A DNA stretch of 64,000 nt, taken from contig WACJ01000227.1 of assembly GCA_008973525.1 (NCBI GenBank), positions 186,001 to 250,000 of the forward strand, in the 5' to 3' direction. Below the pieces are notes generated by a model, which saw only the letters and a program-made list of their open reading frames with translations, had not been told where the DNA came from and made no database searches. How positions within the stretch are numbered: position 1 is the stretch's first letter; each line of letters starts with the position of its first letter. Below are positions 1 to 11,423 of the stretch, one piece after another. This DNA is from Stenopsyche tienmushanensis (taxonomy: Eukaryota; Arthropoda; Insecta; Trichoptera; Stenopsychidae). The translations under genes were made by a program, and so were the position numbers.

Positions 1-2641
1 ATAAGGCGCTAAAAATCGCTCACAACACCACTCTGTTCGTTAATATAAAAAGGCTCCATAGAGCAATAAAATTGTCCGACGTCAAAGAATATGTTTACAG
101 ACTCACTAAATGCTTCTATGCTAAGATTCATCTTCATCCCTACCCCTTAGAATTATTACAGTATTTGAAAATAAACACTACTAACGCACTACTCATTTTT
201 ATGTCTATTATTTAATTGACGGAACGAAACCCCATTATAAGTCGAGAGCTGTTTGTATTATAAAGTGAAATGCTGTAAATTTATAAACTTATTTTTAAAA
301 TCATATTTTAATTGATGATATAATGAAAGTCTAAGATCTATCCCAATATACCAACTCAATATCTACCAATATTGAAAGAAAACTATTTTGTTAATTAAAA
401 CAGGTCTGAAATAGTCAAAGATAACATGCAATGAACAGATCACATATATAATTGTGCAATGCAGCGATGGTTTATTAAGATTACATAAATAACTAATTGT
501 CCATTATACAACAAGAAAAAGAGGAAAATGTATGAGCCGGTTTTTTTGAATGTGGTATATGTCCATTTTTAATGAGATTTATAATTTGATCATGTTCATA
601 AATGTTGCCCTAATAAAACAACAATTTTCTTAAGCCCAAATGGACGTATACAACTTTCAAATTTTATATATTACTAAAATCATATTTTATACCTTTTAAG
701 TTCAGTAGATTCGGATTAATGTGAAATATATTTTCAGAATAAAATAATTAAAGTGCTTATTCTTTGTATAATTTTATGATGATGAAAATGAACGTTTATA
801 AACGATTTAGAACACCCTGTTGCGATTTAATGTTTAGCATCCGAATTTCATTACTCAAATCATTTTATTACAAGAAAAATATATTATTATTGAATGTTAA
901 ATAGTTTCTTATAACGTGTATGAGATATTGATAAATTTTTAATTGAAAAATGTCTATTTTTTAGCATATCTGTGGCGCACAGTAGATAAGGCAATCAAAT
1001 CATCGTATTAGTTTAAACTATTGAAATAGATATTTATAAAAGAAAACGACTCATTAAAGATTAAAAACTCATGTTAAGCATTGGCAGGAAGCTCTTCCTA
1101 TACTTGATTTTTTTTAAATTACATAATAAATACATTTAGCTACAAAAATAATAAATAAAAAGGACATGAAGAATAGTACTCGGTTGATATTTTAGAATTG
1201 ATTGATAGAACTGAGGTAATTCTATTAGAAACATTCAATTCGTCTAAACGGCACATAATATATTCTTATATAAATTTATAAAAGTAACAAGGATGGATAA
1301 TACAATGCTTTATATGAAAAATATACACATGATAAAATATACTACATATCCATGACGAGAAAGTTTTAAAATGAGTTATAATCACATAAATTCATCTTTT
1401 CGAGTGTTTCAAAGAAAGGATAATAGCACAATATTGAATAACAAAATGCGGTGATTTAAAAGGTTCTTCAATAGTAATAGAGCGTAGGGATTAATACACA
1501 CATCAACGGAAATAGCAAAAATTTTCAATATATCACAAGAAAGCATCTAAATCAACTGAAATATTGTAATAATAAATCACAATATATTTAAATTACGTTA
1601 TAACGTCCGTTCGAAACCATTTGAAAAAAATCAAAAAGAATACAGCATACATTTAATGATATGCTATCTCATCTCAATTTACATTTAGCAAGCAATAAAA
1701 AAATAGTAACAATGTATTATTCGGCCGTTTAGATATATATATATATCTCAAAGTTGCATATCGATAAAACTTGTGTATATTCACACTAAGGTGCACAACA
1801 TTAAGTGTAACTAGCAGAAACAAACATTACAATAATGAATGTGTCAACATATATTACATCAAAGGAAGACAATGTGAAAATTTCACACACAATTTCAGGA
1901 AGACAGTACATAGCTTGGCTATATATTTTTTAGTAATTCTCAACCTTTATAAAAATGTTCTCAAATATAAAACTGTCGGTAAACGTATCGAATATTCTTT
2001 AAATTTGAAGGTTGAGAAGAACAATTATGATAAAAGCTATTCAGCACGATTCATTAGGCACGCATTAGTTATATCTATTATTAGGTGTGGCGGTAAACTA
2101 TCAATTTTAAAAAATTAATCCGTAACATATTTTACTATCAACGTCATGCTGAATCATATATTGTATGTTTATAAATTTTTCCATTTAAAAATACTATTCG
2201 TATACAATTTCTGCACAGTTTTCGTAATATCGCTGAGCCACTGAATAAGAAAAATATAGAATGTAAATAATTTTTGTCCTATTTTCACTAGGAACTAAAG
2301 TCAATTTAGCAAAAACGTATGATAGAAATTCATATTTTTAATAGTTATCCACGTTTGATAATCCTATCAGGGAATTTAAATCTAGTATCCATGTACCGAC
2401 AAAATAAAATATATATATATATTATCTGAGTAATCAACAATAAAAATGAATAAACAGTATACGATATACTCGACTTTAAGAAAGCTACATAAAAGTCACC
2501 AATTAAAATAATAATAAATACATAAGATTTATTTTCAATGGATTCACTTCTATTGATACCATCCATGGCGGTTTTATTTCTTTTCTCTCGCTGACATTTT
2601 AAACATTTTGAATAGTTATGCTAATGATATATTTACATATA
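1..2641. other. A/T-rich stretch, no gene recognised
   Basis: I see no convincing exon on either strand. The longest open frame (1771-2118, +) has low-complexity, A/T-driven composition and no recognisable motif. If Vha44 continues leftward, this is intron or downstream sequence of that minus-strand gene. Confidence 0.5.
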
Positions 2642-3109
2642 TTAGGTTGGGGAATAAGTTCGTAGCGTCATAAACGGCGCCTTTTGTACCGAATCGTCAC
2701 GGGAGTTTGAGAAATGGTGCCTATACACAAACATGAAGCAAAGAAAGGAACGGGTGGCTCCAGGAGATACGGCACAGCCGAGAGTCAAACCTGACCTCCA
2801 TCCAAAGAAGACCATGATCTGCGTTTGGTGGGACTGGGAGGGCATGATGCATTGGGAAATGCTTGAAAGCAATACCACGGTCAACAAGGAGCTCTACATG
2901 ACAATGTCTGAAAGGTTTGATAGGTTTGATAGGCTCAACAAATTCTTTGATACCAGACGGGGCGATTTTTGGCAGAACGGCATTGACAAATTGGTCGAGA
3001 AGTGGGAAGAGGTAGTAAACAGCAACGGCGAATACATAATTAATTTGTTTATTGATTTTTATTTAAATATGTTTTGATAAAAACGCTATGAACTTATTCC
3101 CCAACCTTA
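2642..3109 (+). mobile_element. Internally deleted mariner element, copy A
   Basis: The ends are inverted repeats: AGGTTGGGGAATAAGTTCGT on the left and its complement near 3085-3107, inserted at TA-rich sequence. The inside (2733-3077) keeps the C-terminal part of a mariner transposase: the KKTMICVWWDWEGM stretch, then a jump to the DFWQNGIDKLVEKWEEVV tail. The block that should carry the last catalytic Asp (PDLAPSD-like) is missing, so it cannot be autonomous. The same terminal repeat bounds the element at 41223-42172, which is deleted differently. Confidence 0.85.
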
Positions 3110-3323
3110 CAAGCGCACAATATATTCATAACCCAAAATGTTCAATGACTAATCAAGGCGCGTTTGTATCATTTGAAAACACATTGTCCAAGCGTAATAT
3201 GTAATAATATTTTTATATTGAGATCAGCATTCATAAGCTTTCCATCGTAAACACCTAATAACGATATAACTATTTCTGTGTCTAAATATATATATATTGT
3301 GTATAATTGTCGTCTTCATGCAC

Positions 3324-3587
3324 CTGGATCGAGCGGTAATGAAGGCAATGGATGTGGTTTTTCAGGCCAATGGCTCGGAGAACCCCTGCCACTGCTGCCA
3401 GGAGATAAATCAATATTTCCACTGGCTCTGTCTTCTTCTATTTCACGTTCTCGCCATTTATCTTTTTCTCTATCTCCGCCTTGGCTACCGAAAGCCGAAT
3501 CGCTAATAGCTGGGCTTGAAGGCGTAAGGGAGCCAGAGCTGTGGAGATCGTCTGGTGAGGAAACGGGCCAGTCGGAGGGGTCGATTC
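3324..3587 (-). CDS. Vha44: Candidate cassette exon of Vha44 (Ser/Pro/acidic-rich insert)
   Basis: Read on the minus strand, this 264-bp block is open throughout in one frame. It starts after an AG acceptor (AG at 3588-3589) and ends at a GT donor (3322-3323). Both boundaries are phase 1, exactly the phase in which the Vha44 exon at 6865-6916 ends, so inclusion adds 88 codons without shifting the frame. The encoded stretch is hydrophilic, with Ser/Pro-rich patches (SSGSLTPSSP), a charged run (REKDKWREREIEEDRAS) and a Pro-rich end. Long, low-complexity isoform-specific inserts are known for insect V-ATPase subunit C; assigning this exon to Vha44 is inference from phase, strand and order. The overlapping plus-strand frame at 3278-3754 looks like its antisense shadow. 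Confidence 0.5.
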
Positions 3588-4441
3588 CTCCGCAGCAAAA
3601 CCCCCGTCAAGAATGTGACTTTTTTCGAGACGTTGCAGTGATAGGCGATGGCAAATTTTCCAAGTCCACAGAACATCTTTTCAAATGTTTAACGGGCAAT
3701 TTATCTTCTACAAACTTTTCGGCTGGTGGTATATGTAAAATTTTAATTCAATAATTTACTGTAAAACTTGAAATATATATATGGCAAAGATTGTAAATTT
3801 GTACATATAATTTAATCATCAAGTACTAAGATAAATAAAATTTAAAAAAATATATAATAATGTTATAACGGAAATTTTAAAGTACGGGATAGTTATAAAA
3901 AAAAAAAGCAAAATAACAATATAAAGCAGTGACTCTATTGATGAAAATGAAAAACTGAAGCAATGTTCTGAATGGGTAAAGCATAAGTGAAAAAGCTGTG
4001 AAGGTGGTTGTTTTGTTCCTTGAGTACTTGATGATTGCTGACGATCACAATAGTATATCGTATGCATGTACATTTATTTATTTCAAGCTGTAAATTTTGG
4101 ACACTTTTGAAAAAAGTCCAATTACTCTCCCATATAGATTATGAATTGATTCAATTTTTTAGATATATCAAAATCAACGGCGATTTACAATTACTATAAA
4201 CATACACATTACTTTGAAAACATATTTGAGAAAATATATCCAAAAAGCATTTTTAAGACACATCACATTCAGTCAGGACAGCTATAAAGGTATTCGTCGA
4301 CTTACAACCACTTGGAAAAAGGGAAATATATTATTTTATTAGACAATAGTATATTACAGGGTAGCCACACTTTTATTTCTAAGAGTGACTAGTTGATAAA
4401 ATTATCCCTATAGTGATATCGCATTTTTTATAATTCAAATA
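3588..4441. other. Spacer, nothing recognised
   Basis: A/T-rich sequence with no supported exon or repeat. It would be intronic if Vha44 extends to the left. Confidence 0.4.
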
Positions 4442-5360
4442 TTAGATTGTCCCATTGGGAATGTCGTTTTTTAAATAAAAGAGTTAAATTCAAACAAAAT
4501 AAATATTAAACCATTTCATCGATACAATGTATTCTTTTTCAGTAGATACAACCATTTCCCATCTATTGAATAATTTTTTTATTCTGAAAGATTAAAATTT
4601 AACATGTTTTGATATAAAATATGTTTCAATTCCTTTTTTCACTTCTTCTAATGTTTATGATTATTTTTCCCAGATAAATAATGTTGTATCGATCTAAATA
4701 AATGATAGTCGAAACGAGCACGGTCAAGGGAATAAGGTGGATGTGGAATCGTTTCCTAATTGAGTTCCTTTAATTTGTTGCGACATAAATTAGTAAGATA
4801 GATAAATATATAGTTTTTAATCGTTGGGAAGAAGCCTGGACTCATCAGCGACTTCATTTGGCGTGAGCCGCCTACGTAGGCCTCTGAAAGAGGGAGCTTC
4901 CGTGATTGTGCAGATCATAGAAAATGCCGTACAGAGCACTAAAAAAAGGTCGGAGTGGCCTTAAAGTTTGTATGTCCAATCGGTCCGCTTTTCGGACTGC
5001 TGACATGGCGAATTATAAAACGAAGTTGTCCGAAGAACACTGATGGGGTGGGTTGTTTAAATTTTACAATCGGTAGAAAATATTGTTGTCTTTATTTCAT
5101 TGCGGACTTATGCTGGCTGGGTCAGTGTTTAAGAAATAACGAAGAAAAGAGGGATTAGACAACTTAGCATGTATTATAAAAACAGACAGAGTCAATTAGT
5201 GTTGATTAATGCAAAGTAGAATGGTCAAGTAAAATAAAAACAATGTACAACTCTCGACCAGGTTGGTCGTAAAAGACAATGACTTATATTAAAACCTATT
5301 TTTTTTGTTTGAATTTAACTCTTTCATTTAAAAAACGACATTTTTGACTGGATTATCTAA
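4442..5360 (-). mobile_element. Mariner-family element with transposase remnant, split by another repeat
   Basis: Inverted ends of about 60 bp (4442-4505 and 5296-5360; shared core ATGTCGTTTTTTAAAT) are flanked by TA on both sides (4440-4441 and 5361-5362). On the minus strand near 4690-4770 the frame reads HPPYSLDRARFDYHLFRS, a decayed version of the mariner block holding the last catalytic Asp. Further on it reads LEEVKKGIETYFISKH, the usual following segment. About 460 bp of an unrelated dispersed repeat (RepA) sits inside near the right end. Confidence 0.8.
4830..5290 (+). repeat. Dispersed repeat RepA, copy 1
   Basis: This copy carries the family hallmark, a near-palindrome around CGGTCCGCTTTTCGGACTGC at about 4981-5000. 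It continues through a GGGTGGGTTG segment and the AGGGATTAGACAACTTAG segment to CAACTCTCGACCAGG near 5250. The same order of blocks recurs near 19380-19770, 31865-32010, 52200-52345 and 53500-54190. No protein is recognisable. It lies inside the mariner remnant and is therefore younger. Confidence 0.7.
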
Positions 5361-6864
5361 TACGTAGGTCAGTGATCTACCAAAAATACATTTGTGATCG
5401 ACTGATCAATCGCAATCAACGCTTTGCATCCATCCCCGGTATTTTAGATGCACCTTTAACACAATGAATTTATTCATGTAGAAGTGTTCAAAAAATAAAG
5501 ATTGATTTATTATTTTAGATACAAGCCAAATTTTTTGGGAATCATTTAAAGTAAGTCCTGATTACTTCTGTACATAAAAAATAATTTTTTTTACTAATAG
5601 ATTAAATTTAAACAACTCGTTCAATAAAAATGTGCATTATTTGGGTATGATCCAAATTATCATTTTAAAATAATTTCTAAAGTATTTATACAACTGCTTT
5701 ATATAAGTAATCAAAAATTTTGTACATTGAAGAGACAAGAGATCTTAAATTTTATCACTGATTGATGGTTTCTAGTTTTATTTACAGATTGATTATATTT
5801 CTAAGAGCTTATGTTTTCAAAAATCGGCCAATTTATTTTAAAAACCTTTCGTTTGAAATATCGATAAATACAGTTTAGGTTTGATATTCACAATTAAATA
5901 ATATATCATTCATGATAAAAACAAAACCTCATTATGAAAATATACAAACTGGCATAAATACTAAAAATATGTTTTAAGATATTGGTTTTATTCCTTACAC
6001 CAAATCTTTCATTAACAATAAAACAAAAAAAGATTTTGTTATAGTAATAATAATACAAGAGTAAAAATCTGGGTTATTTACAGTACACGTCACTTCATGT
6101 AAAACGTATGCCTTGCATAATACAAGCTACAGTTTTACTATTTAAGATAGGTTCACTATATTTAGATTAGAAAGGATTCAAGATTAACATGCAAAATACA
6201 CAAAAAAATTAATAAATAAATTAAATTATATCAAGCCCTTCACGGATCATCGGTACAATGGTTTAGACTGAATTCTTAAACTTATAAACAAATACAAAAT
6301 CAAGGTTCAAGATGTAAAATTTAATATGATTTAGTTATAGTCCCTGGTTCGTAAAAATAAAACAATCATGCAATAAATATAAGATGAGCACAGCACCAAA
6401 ATAATATGATAAAATGCAATATAAATCATAAAGAGAAAGAAGCAGGATCATTAAGATAAATCTAATATATTGTTAAAATAAACATTAAATAATATTAAGG
6501 TTTCAATTGAAGAACTAGTTTCAACAATTTTTATTTACAAAGCCTCTGCTGTACTTAATAACGCTTTAATCTTTGCTTAAATCTACTCTTCTATGAAAAG
6601 TGAAGTGTCAAAAAAGGTTTTTTTTTTACAAAGAAATAGCACAAAAACATTCATGTTAATAAAAATTCTTCAAATTGAATACGAAATGCTATATTTATAT
6701 TAATTTATTTAATTATAATATAGCAGCTATGATATTAACTTTAAAACCAGCATAATACATTCCAGAAGCTGAGAGGATAAAAATCCAAATTCATAATTTA
6801 CAAATATGAATGGATAGTAACTTATTTATAGTAAAATAAAAAATGTATTTTAACATGAACTTAC
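5361..6864. other. A/T-rich stretch, nothing recognised
   Basis: No open frame of note, no repeat pair seen. Probably intronic relative to Vha44. Confidence 0.4.
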
Positions 6865-8272
6865 CATTATTAGCCAACAAATTCTCATGAAGTTTATCAC
6901 GTTGATCCTCCAATACCTGAAATAATTATAAAACCCTCATTGAGTTAAAAATAAATTTGTCATATGTTTAATCTTCTTCTAATATATAAAAATTAATGTC
7001 TGTTTGTTCGTATGTAATGCGCTGCCATACCGTTCATCCGATTGCAATAAAACTTTGTCAACTTATTGTTTACACCTGAGGGAATAACATAGGTATTGTA
7101 AAAATATTGTTTGTGTACGCAGTTTGTTATGCGAGACGTTTAGCGTATGCACTATGTTCTGCAAGTAACATTACTTTGCATAGTAAAGTTGAATCTACAC
7201 ATGCAGTTGTATTTACTAGAGCTGAGCAGCATAAATTGAAGGTTATCTAACATATGTGAATAATTTAATAGTTGTGTTCTGGCGTCTTTTCGAACTATCA
7301 TTATGACAGTCTGGCGAAATAGTGCCGTTGGGTTTGGGAGGGAAGGGGGTTGAAATCTAGTGAAAATTCAACACAATTAAGTAATATAATAGTAACAGTC
7401 TGGTACTATCTTAACAAGCTGGTAAACCCCTCCTCTCTCAAACCCAACGGCACTCAGTCGCCAGACTGTCATAATGATAGTCCAGAAACACGCCAGAACA
7501 CAACTATTCAATTATTCACATGTGTTAGATGACCTTCAATTTATGCTGCCTGCTCTCAGTCTATAAATAATATATTTTTAATGTGTTTTTTGTCGTCATC
7601 TATTGATAATTGATGTGACGACTATTTATTCTGTATTTTGTGGAAAAAAAAAGTTAAAATATTGTATTCTTTTATAGAAATACAAGTGATTCTTTGTGTT
7701 CGTAAAATTTGATCGGAAATTTAATTAAAACATGGCATTGAAAATTAAGCGCTTTGAAACGAGTGTACGATGAGACACTTGTCTCTGTCCGGATTACTCG
7801 AGTCCTTTTATTGTCGAGTATTGTTTATTGGCATCAAGATCATCATCGCATCACATTATGGAATTGCTTTGAATCCAAGTGACCCCCCCGGTGTGAATTC
7901 GGCAACGTGAGGTACAAGAAATCACTCAAAAGTTCTTATATATTACAACTACGTGTTTTACTCACCTCTCCTAGGTATTGAGCCACTTTTCTGGTAACGC
8001 CCTCAACAAAATTGTCGAGTTTGCCCAGATCATCAGAGAGTCCGACGAGTTGATCGAGGGTACCGACCTAAATGAAATAAAATGTTGTTAAGCGGATCCG
8101 GTTAGAATATAGCATTGTGTTATATCATAAAATAATGTCATACCTTTAGATCGGGGATCTGAAATTTGTAATTGACGCTGAGGTTGTTCTGCTTGGTGGC
8201 ATTATTGAGACTTTCCCAAGTCTGTTGGCAGGTTTTATTGCCAGGAGCACTGATTAACCAATATTCTGTCAT
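6865..8272 (-). CDS. Vha44: V-type proton ATPase subunit C, 5' coding exons (partial)
   Basis: Subunit C of the cytosolic V1 sector of the vacuolar proton pump, which helps couple V1 to the membrane V0 sector. Three minus-strand coding exons are visible: 8144-8272 (start ATG at 8270-8272; begins [20 protein letters not shown]), 7966-8067 ([20 protein letters not shown], then [14 protein letters not shown]) and 6865-6916 ([17 protein letters not shown]). All have clean GT-AG borders; phases are 0, 0 and 1. Together they give the first 94 residues of a roughly 385-residue protein. The remaining domains must lie left of the window unless the exon at 3324-3587 is used next. An acceptor at 8284-8285 places a 5'UTR exon end just before the ATG, so the promoter is further right, probably in the GC-rich block at 10147-10560. 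Identity is confident; the missing 3' part is the main limit. Confidence 0.95.
6980..7216 (+). mobile_element. Helitron-like 5' end fragment
   Basis: Begins with TCTAATATATAAAAATTAAT and continues with the ATGCGCTGCCATACCGTTCA segment, closely matching the start of the Helitron at 35282-35550. No convincing CTAG terminus with the Helitron 3' motif is seen, so this looks truncated by, or abutting, the next repeat. Confidence 0.4.
7217..7563. mobile_element. MITE with very long terminal inverted repeats, copy A
   Basis: The first and last ~130 bp are inverted copies of each other: both contain GCAGCATAAATTGAAGG, AATAGTTGTGTTCTGGCG and the block GTGCCGTTGGGTTTGGGAG. Only about 80 bp of unique sequence lies between, so a single strand would fold into a long hairpin. 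A second copy at 47676-48226 has the same arms and a longer centre. It sits in the intron between Vha44 coding exons 2 and 3. The superfamily is not assigned. Confidence 0.75.
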
Positions 8273-8283
8273 CTTGAGATTTT

Positions 8284-10146
8284 CTATTAAAGAAAATTAT
8301 ATTACAACAATTTATAAATAAATAAAGTTTTTGTAACAATTTGGGAATTTTACAATAATATTTTCATATAATCATGAATTAGACGATTATCATAATTGTA
8401 ATCCATGGTTAAATATTTTTCCATGTGCAATACAGCATTCTTTGCTTAACTTCATGAATTTATTTCAAAATTCTGATTTTTTTAGAATGTATTTTTCTGA
8501 TCATTGCCATCAAAATTGATGGAATCTCCTGGTTGTTAATATACTTCATAAATACATTATTTTGGAGCAATTTACCTCAAATGGAAATGGAGAAAAATTA
8601 CAGTAATAAAGTCTGTAAAGCGATATTTTGGTATACCATTAACTTAACTTACTAGATAAAAAAGAATCAATTATATAATTATTTTAGTGTAAAAGTATGA
8701 AATATCCGAAAATTAGTAACATCTGTATAACATCTATATTTTATTGTTATAAACAAATACTTGAAATCACAATTATTTATGCGTTTTATAATTAAAAAAC
8801 CGTAATAAACATAATCGACAAATATTCTATTTAGTCGTCTTTCTGGACTATTTTTCCTATTTAGGACATTTAGTTCATTTGTGACGTGGTGTACGTTTTA
8901 GTGACGGTGTCGGACTTCAGTCTGTATAGAAAGTCTTCCATTTATACATATTTTGAATGTTTTATTCAGTAGGTTTCATTATCTTTAATCCTACTTGCGT
9001 TGAAATTAGGCTCTTTACTGAATGATTGCCTTGTATAATCTGCCGTTTCCTTTAATTAGCACTGACATTCTCAACTTTCTGTCTCACTGCAGCTATATTT
9101 AGTTCTTCATGAATTATATCGTAACAAATCATGGATCAATATCTAACGCGTGGAATGTTTTGATTGAAAGTCCTGAAACACCGTAAGTCTAAATGGTTTT
9201 ATAGATTTTTATTCGAGTGCAATTTACAATAGTTCACTTGTAAATTTGACTTGCAGGAATTATTCAGCGTGAAAGACATTCAAATACATCATTAGGCATG
9301 TCAGGACCTGGACGATTGGAGGGAGGAGACCCAAGGGTGGCCAGAGCTCTCGTATAGGGCTGCGTGAGCCACTTATGTACGTATGTATTAGAATATTTTA
9401 TTCACAAGCACAAATATCGACAAAATAGAAAAAACTTTCAAGGACTATTTAGACGAAATGTATTCAAATTTTAAGCTATTGTGACATTGAAAATTTACTC
9501 GATATATGAGGTGTTATAAATAGTGAATGTTATTCATGTTTACGGTTAACAGAGACTTTTCTGGACAAAAAAAATCAATAATCCAAAAATAAATGAGAAA
9601 TGAATTTGAGGAAATAATAGAGACGAAGTAATTTAGGTTACAATACATTATTCATTTCAATGACTGTAAAAAATCAATATCCCTTAACGTGTATTGCCGT
9701 CAGGCTAGATTTTTTATACCGAGAAAAAATTGTGACGATTGACGTTGAATATTCGGATTTATTATTTAACTCCTTTTTTAATAGAATACGACAAAAACAT
9801 TAATATTTACATTGTATTTGGAAAAAAATTGAATAAGTTTGACGTTGATAAAAAGCAATGTAAAAGTATCCCAAATGTAAAATATTTCTCAAATATGAAT
9901 ATTTTTACACGGATAAAAAATACTAATACATTAACATTTATCGACGATGCTTAATTAAGCCGGAATTTCGCATACAAGTAGACGATCAGGTCAATTAATA
10001 TTAATTTTATGAAGCTGACATTTCGTATGTTATTCCTGTGGGATCTTCGCATTTGCAAGCACACTATTAAAATGGCACTATTAAGCTGATTTCAAAATTT
10101 AAGATCAATAATAGTGATCAGGATTTACATAACGGAGTATACATAC
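8284..10146. other. Probable 5' intron of Vha44
   Basis: Lies between the ATG-bearing exon and the GC-rich leader region. Apart from a LINE tail near 9290-9375 I see nothing coding. The plus-strand frame at 9739-9954 is A/T-driven. Confidence 0.5.
9290..9375 (+). mobile_element. Non-LTR retrotransposon 3' tail fragment
   Basis: Contains AGAGCTCTCGTATAGGGCTG followed by a GAGCCAC segment. This matches the tail of the longer LINE copy near 35720-35760, which ends in the same words. Confidence 0.45.
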
Positions 10147-10560
10147 TTTAGGGGCGAGCGGCTCGAGAAGAACGTCGATGTCGATAAATAATGAAATAGG
10201 GTCGATTGATAAACGCAGTGGTGTATCGAGGTTTCGTCCTGTGGAAGACGAGAAGCGTTTCGTCTGCAGATCTCCGCTGACAGAAGACAGACTAAGCGAG
10301 AAGCTGCGATGCACTTAACGATCCGTCTGAATGTGATCGATACAGACAGTGTCGAGCGCTATTCCCGGCGGGTTTGGGGATCCGTGGGTAAGAATTAAGG
10401 GATGCGTATTCACCTGTCACTTGAGTCTGACGTACGGACGTACGGACGGGGCGGAGACACGCCGCGGGGCGCGGGCGGCGGGTGAGTGTCTGTCGGCGCA
10501 CAAATCACGCGCACACTCACGTGATGCAGTGCTGCCGCCACTGTCGCGGCCAAAAAAGCA
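10147..10560 (-). promoter_or_regulatory. GC/CpG-rich promoter and leader region, probably of Vha44
   Basis: A sharp island of G+C and CpG (for example GGGGCGGAGACACGCCGCGG near 10448) in otherwise A/T-rich DNA, lying between divergent Vha44 and mRpL24. On the minus strand a GTATGT donor at 10141-10146 would end a non-coding leader exon that could splice to the acceptor at 8284-8285. Open frames here on both strands (10105-10645) are best explained by base composition. Whether it also drives mRpL24, 0.9 kb away, is unclear. Confidence 0.5.
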
Positions 10561-11423
10561 AACACTCTGTCAGCTGATCGCTTGTCTCTTGTCTATTGTC
10601 TATGATACACTCTCACAACGAATAAATATATTATTTAACTTATAAAAACTATATAAAACCACAATATTTCTCTAGCGTAACTAAAAAATATTATTTATTC
10701 AAATTAAAAATATATATTTTTATTTCGCTTCATTTTTATTAAACAAATAAACATCATATTTTAATTTTAATGTTGAAATTATTAGCCATAAAATATTTAA
10801 ACATTCAATAAAAATATCTCCACTAATAACATCATACATCTCGTACATTTTTAAAATTTAACGATCAATAAAAAATAATACTATTAAAATAAACATCAAT
10901 CAATTGTCTTATATTTTTAAAAATAAATTATGAATATTTTCAAAATTATTAGGTTATAATTTTAGTTAATTATGATTGATTAAAAATTTATATTGAAACT
11001 ATTTTTGAAACATAAATTAAAAATCAGAAGCATGCATATTTATTAATACAAATATTTTATTTACATTGCTTATCAAATTTCAAAGCAAAATAAAAGCTAA
11101 TTACAAATTTGTATAAAATAATTATTGAAAAACGATAATTTGGTATTGGTTCGAATTTACACAGCTTAGGATAATAATAAAAAATATATACCGGCGAGGT
11201 TATGTCAGGCATTCATCGTGAAAATATTGCGACAGAAGTCAACATTGTTATAAATTTATAAGAAAATCTTGCAGGAAAACTATACTTATTTAATTTACGC
11301 ACTGTATGTATAATATGAAGAAACCTTGATCGATTATTATTTAATAATCTTTATAAAAATAGCAGTTGTTATTATACATTTTTGTTATTTTGGTATTTTT
11401 TGCATAGATTTTTTTATTGAATC
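10561..11423. other. A/T-rich spacer upstream of mRpL24
   Basis: Very A/T-rich, no exon or repeat recognised. The mRpL24 promoter should lie in its right end. Confidence 0.4.

Noticed and set aside
1771..2118. 115-codon plus-strand open frame
   Set aside because: Low-complexity, A/T-driven composition, no motif, no splice or promoter support.
3278..3754. 158-codon plus-strand frame
   Set aside because: It is antisense to the better-supported minus-strand exon at 3324-3587; its openness follows from that exon's composition.
10105..10645. Open frames on both strands in the GC-rich block
   Set aside because: CpG-rich sequence has few stops by chance; better read as a promoter/leader region.
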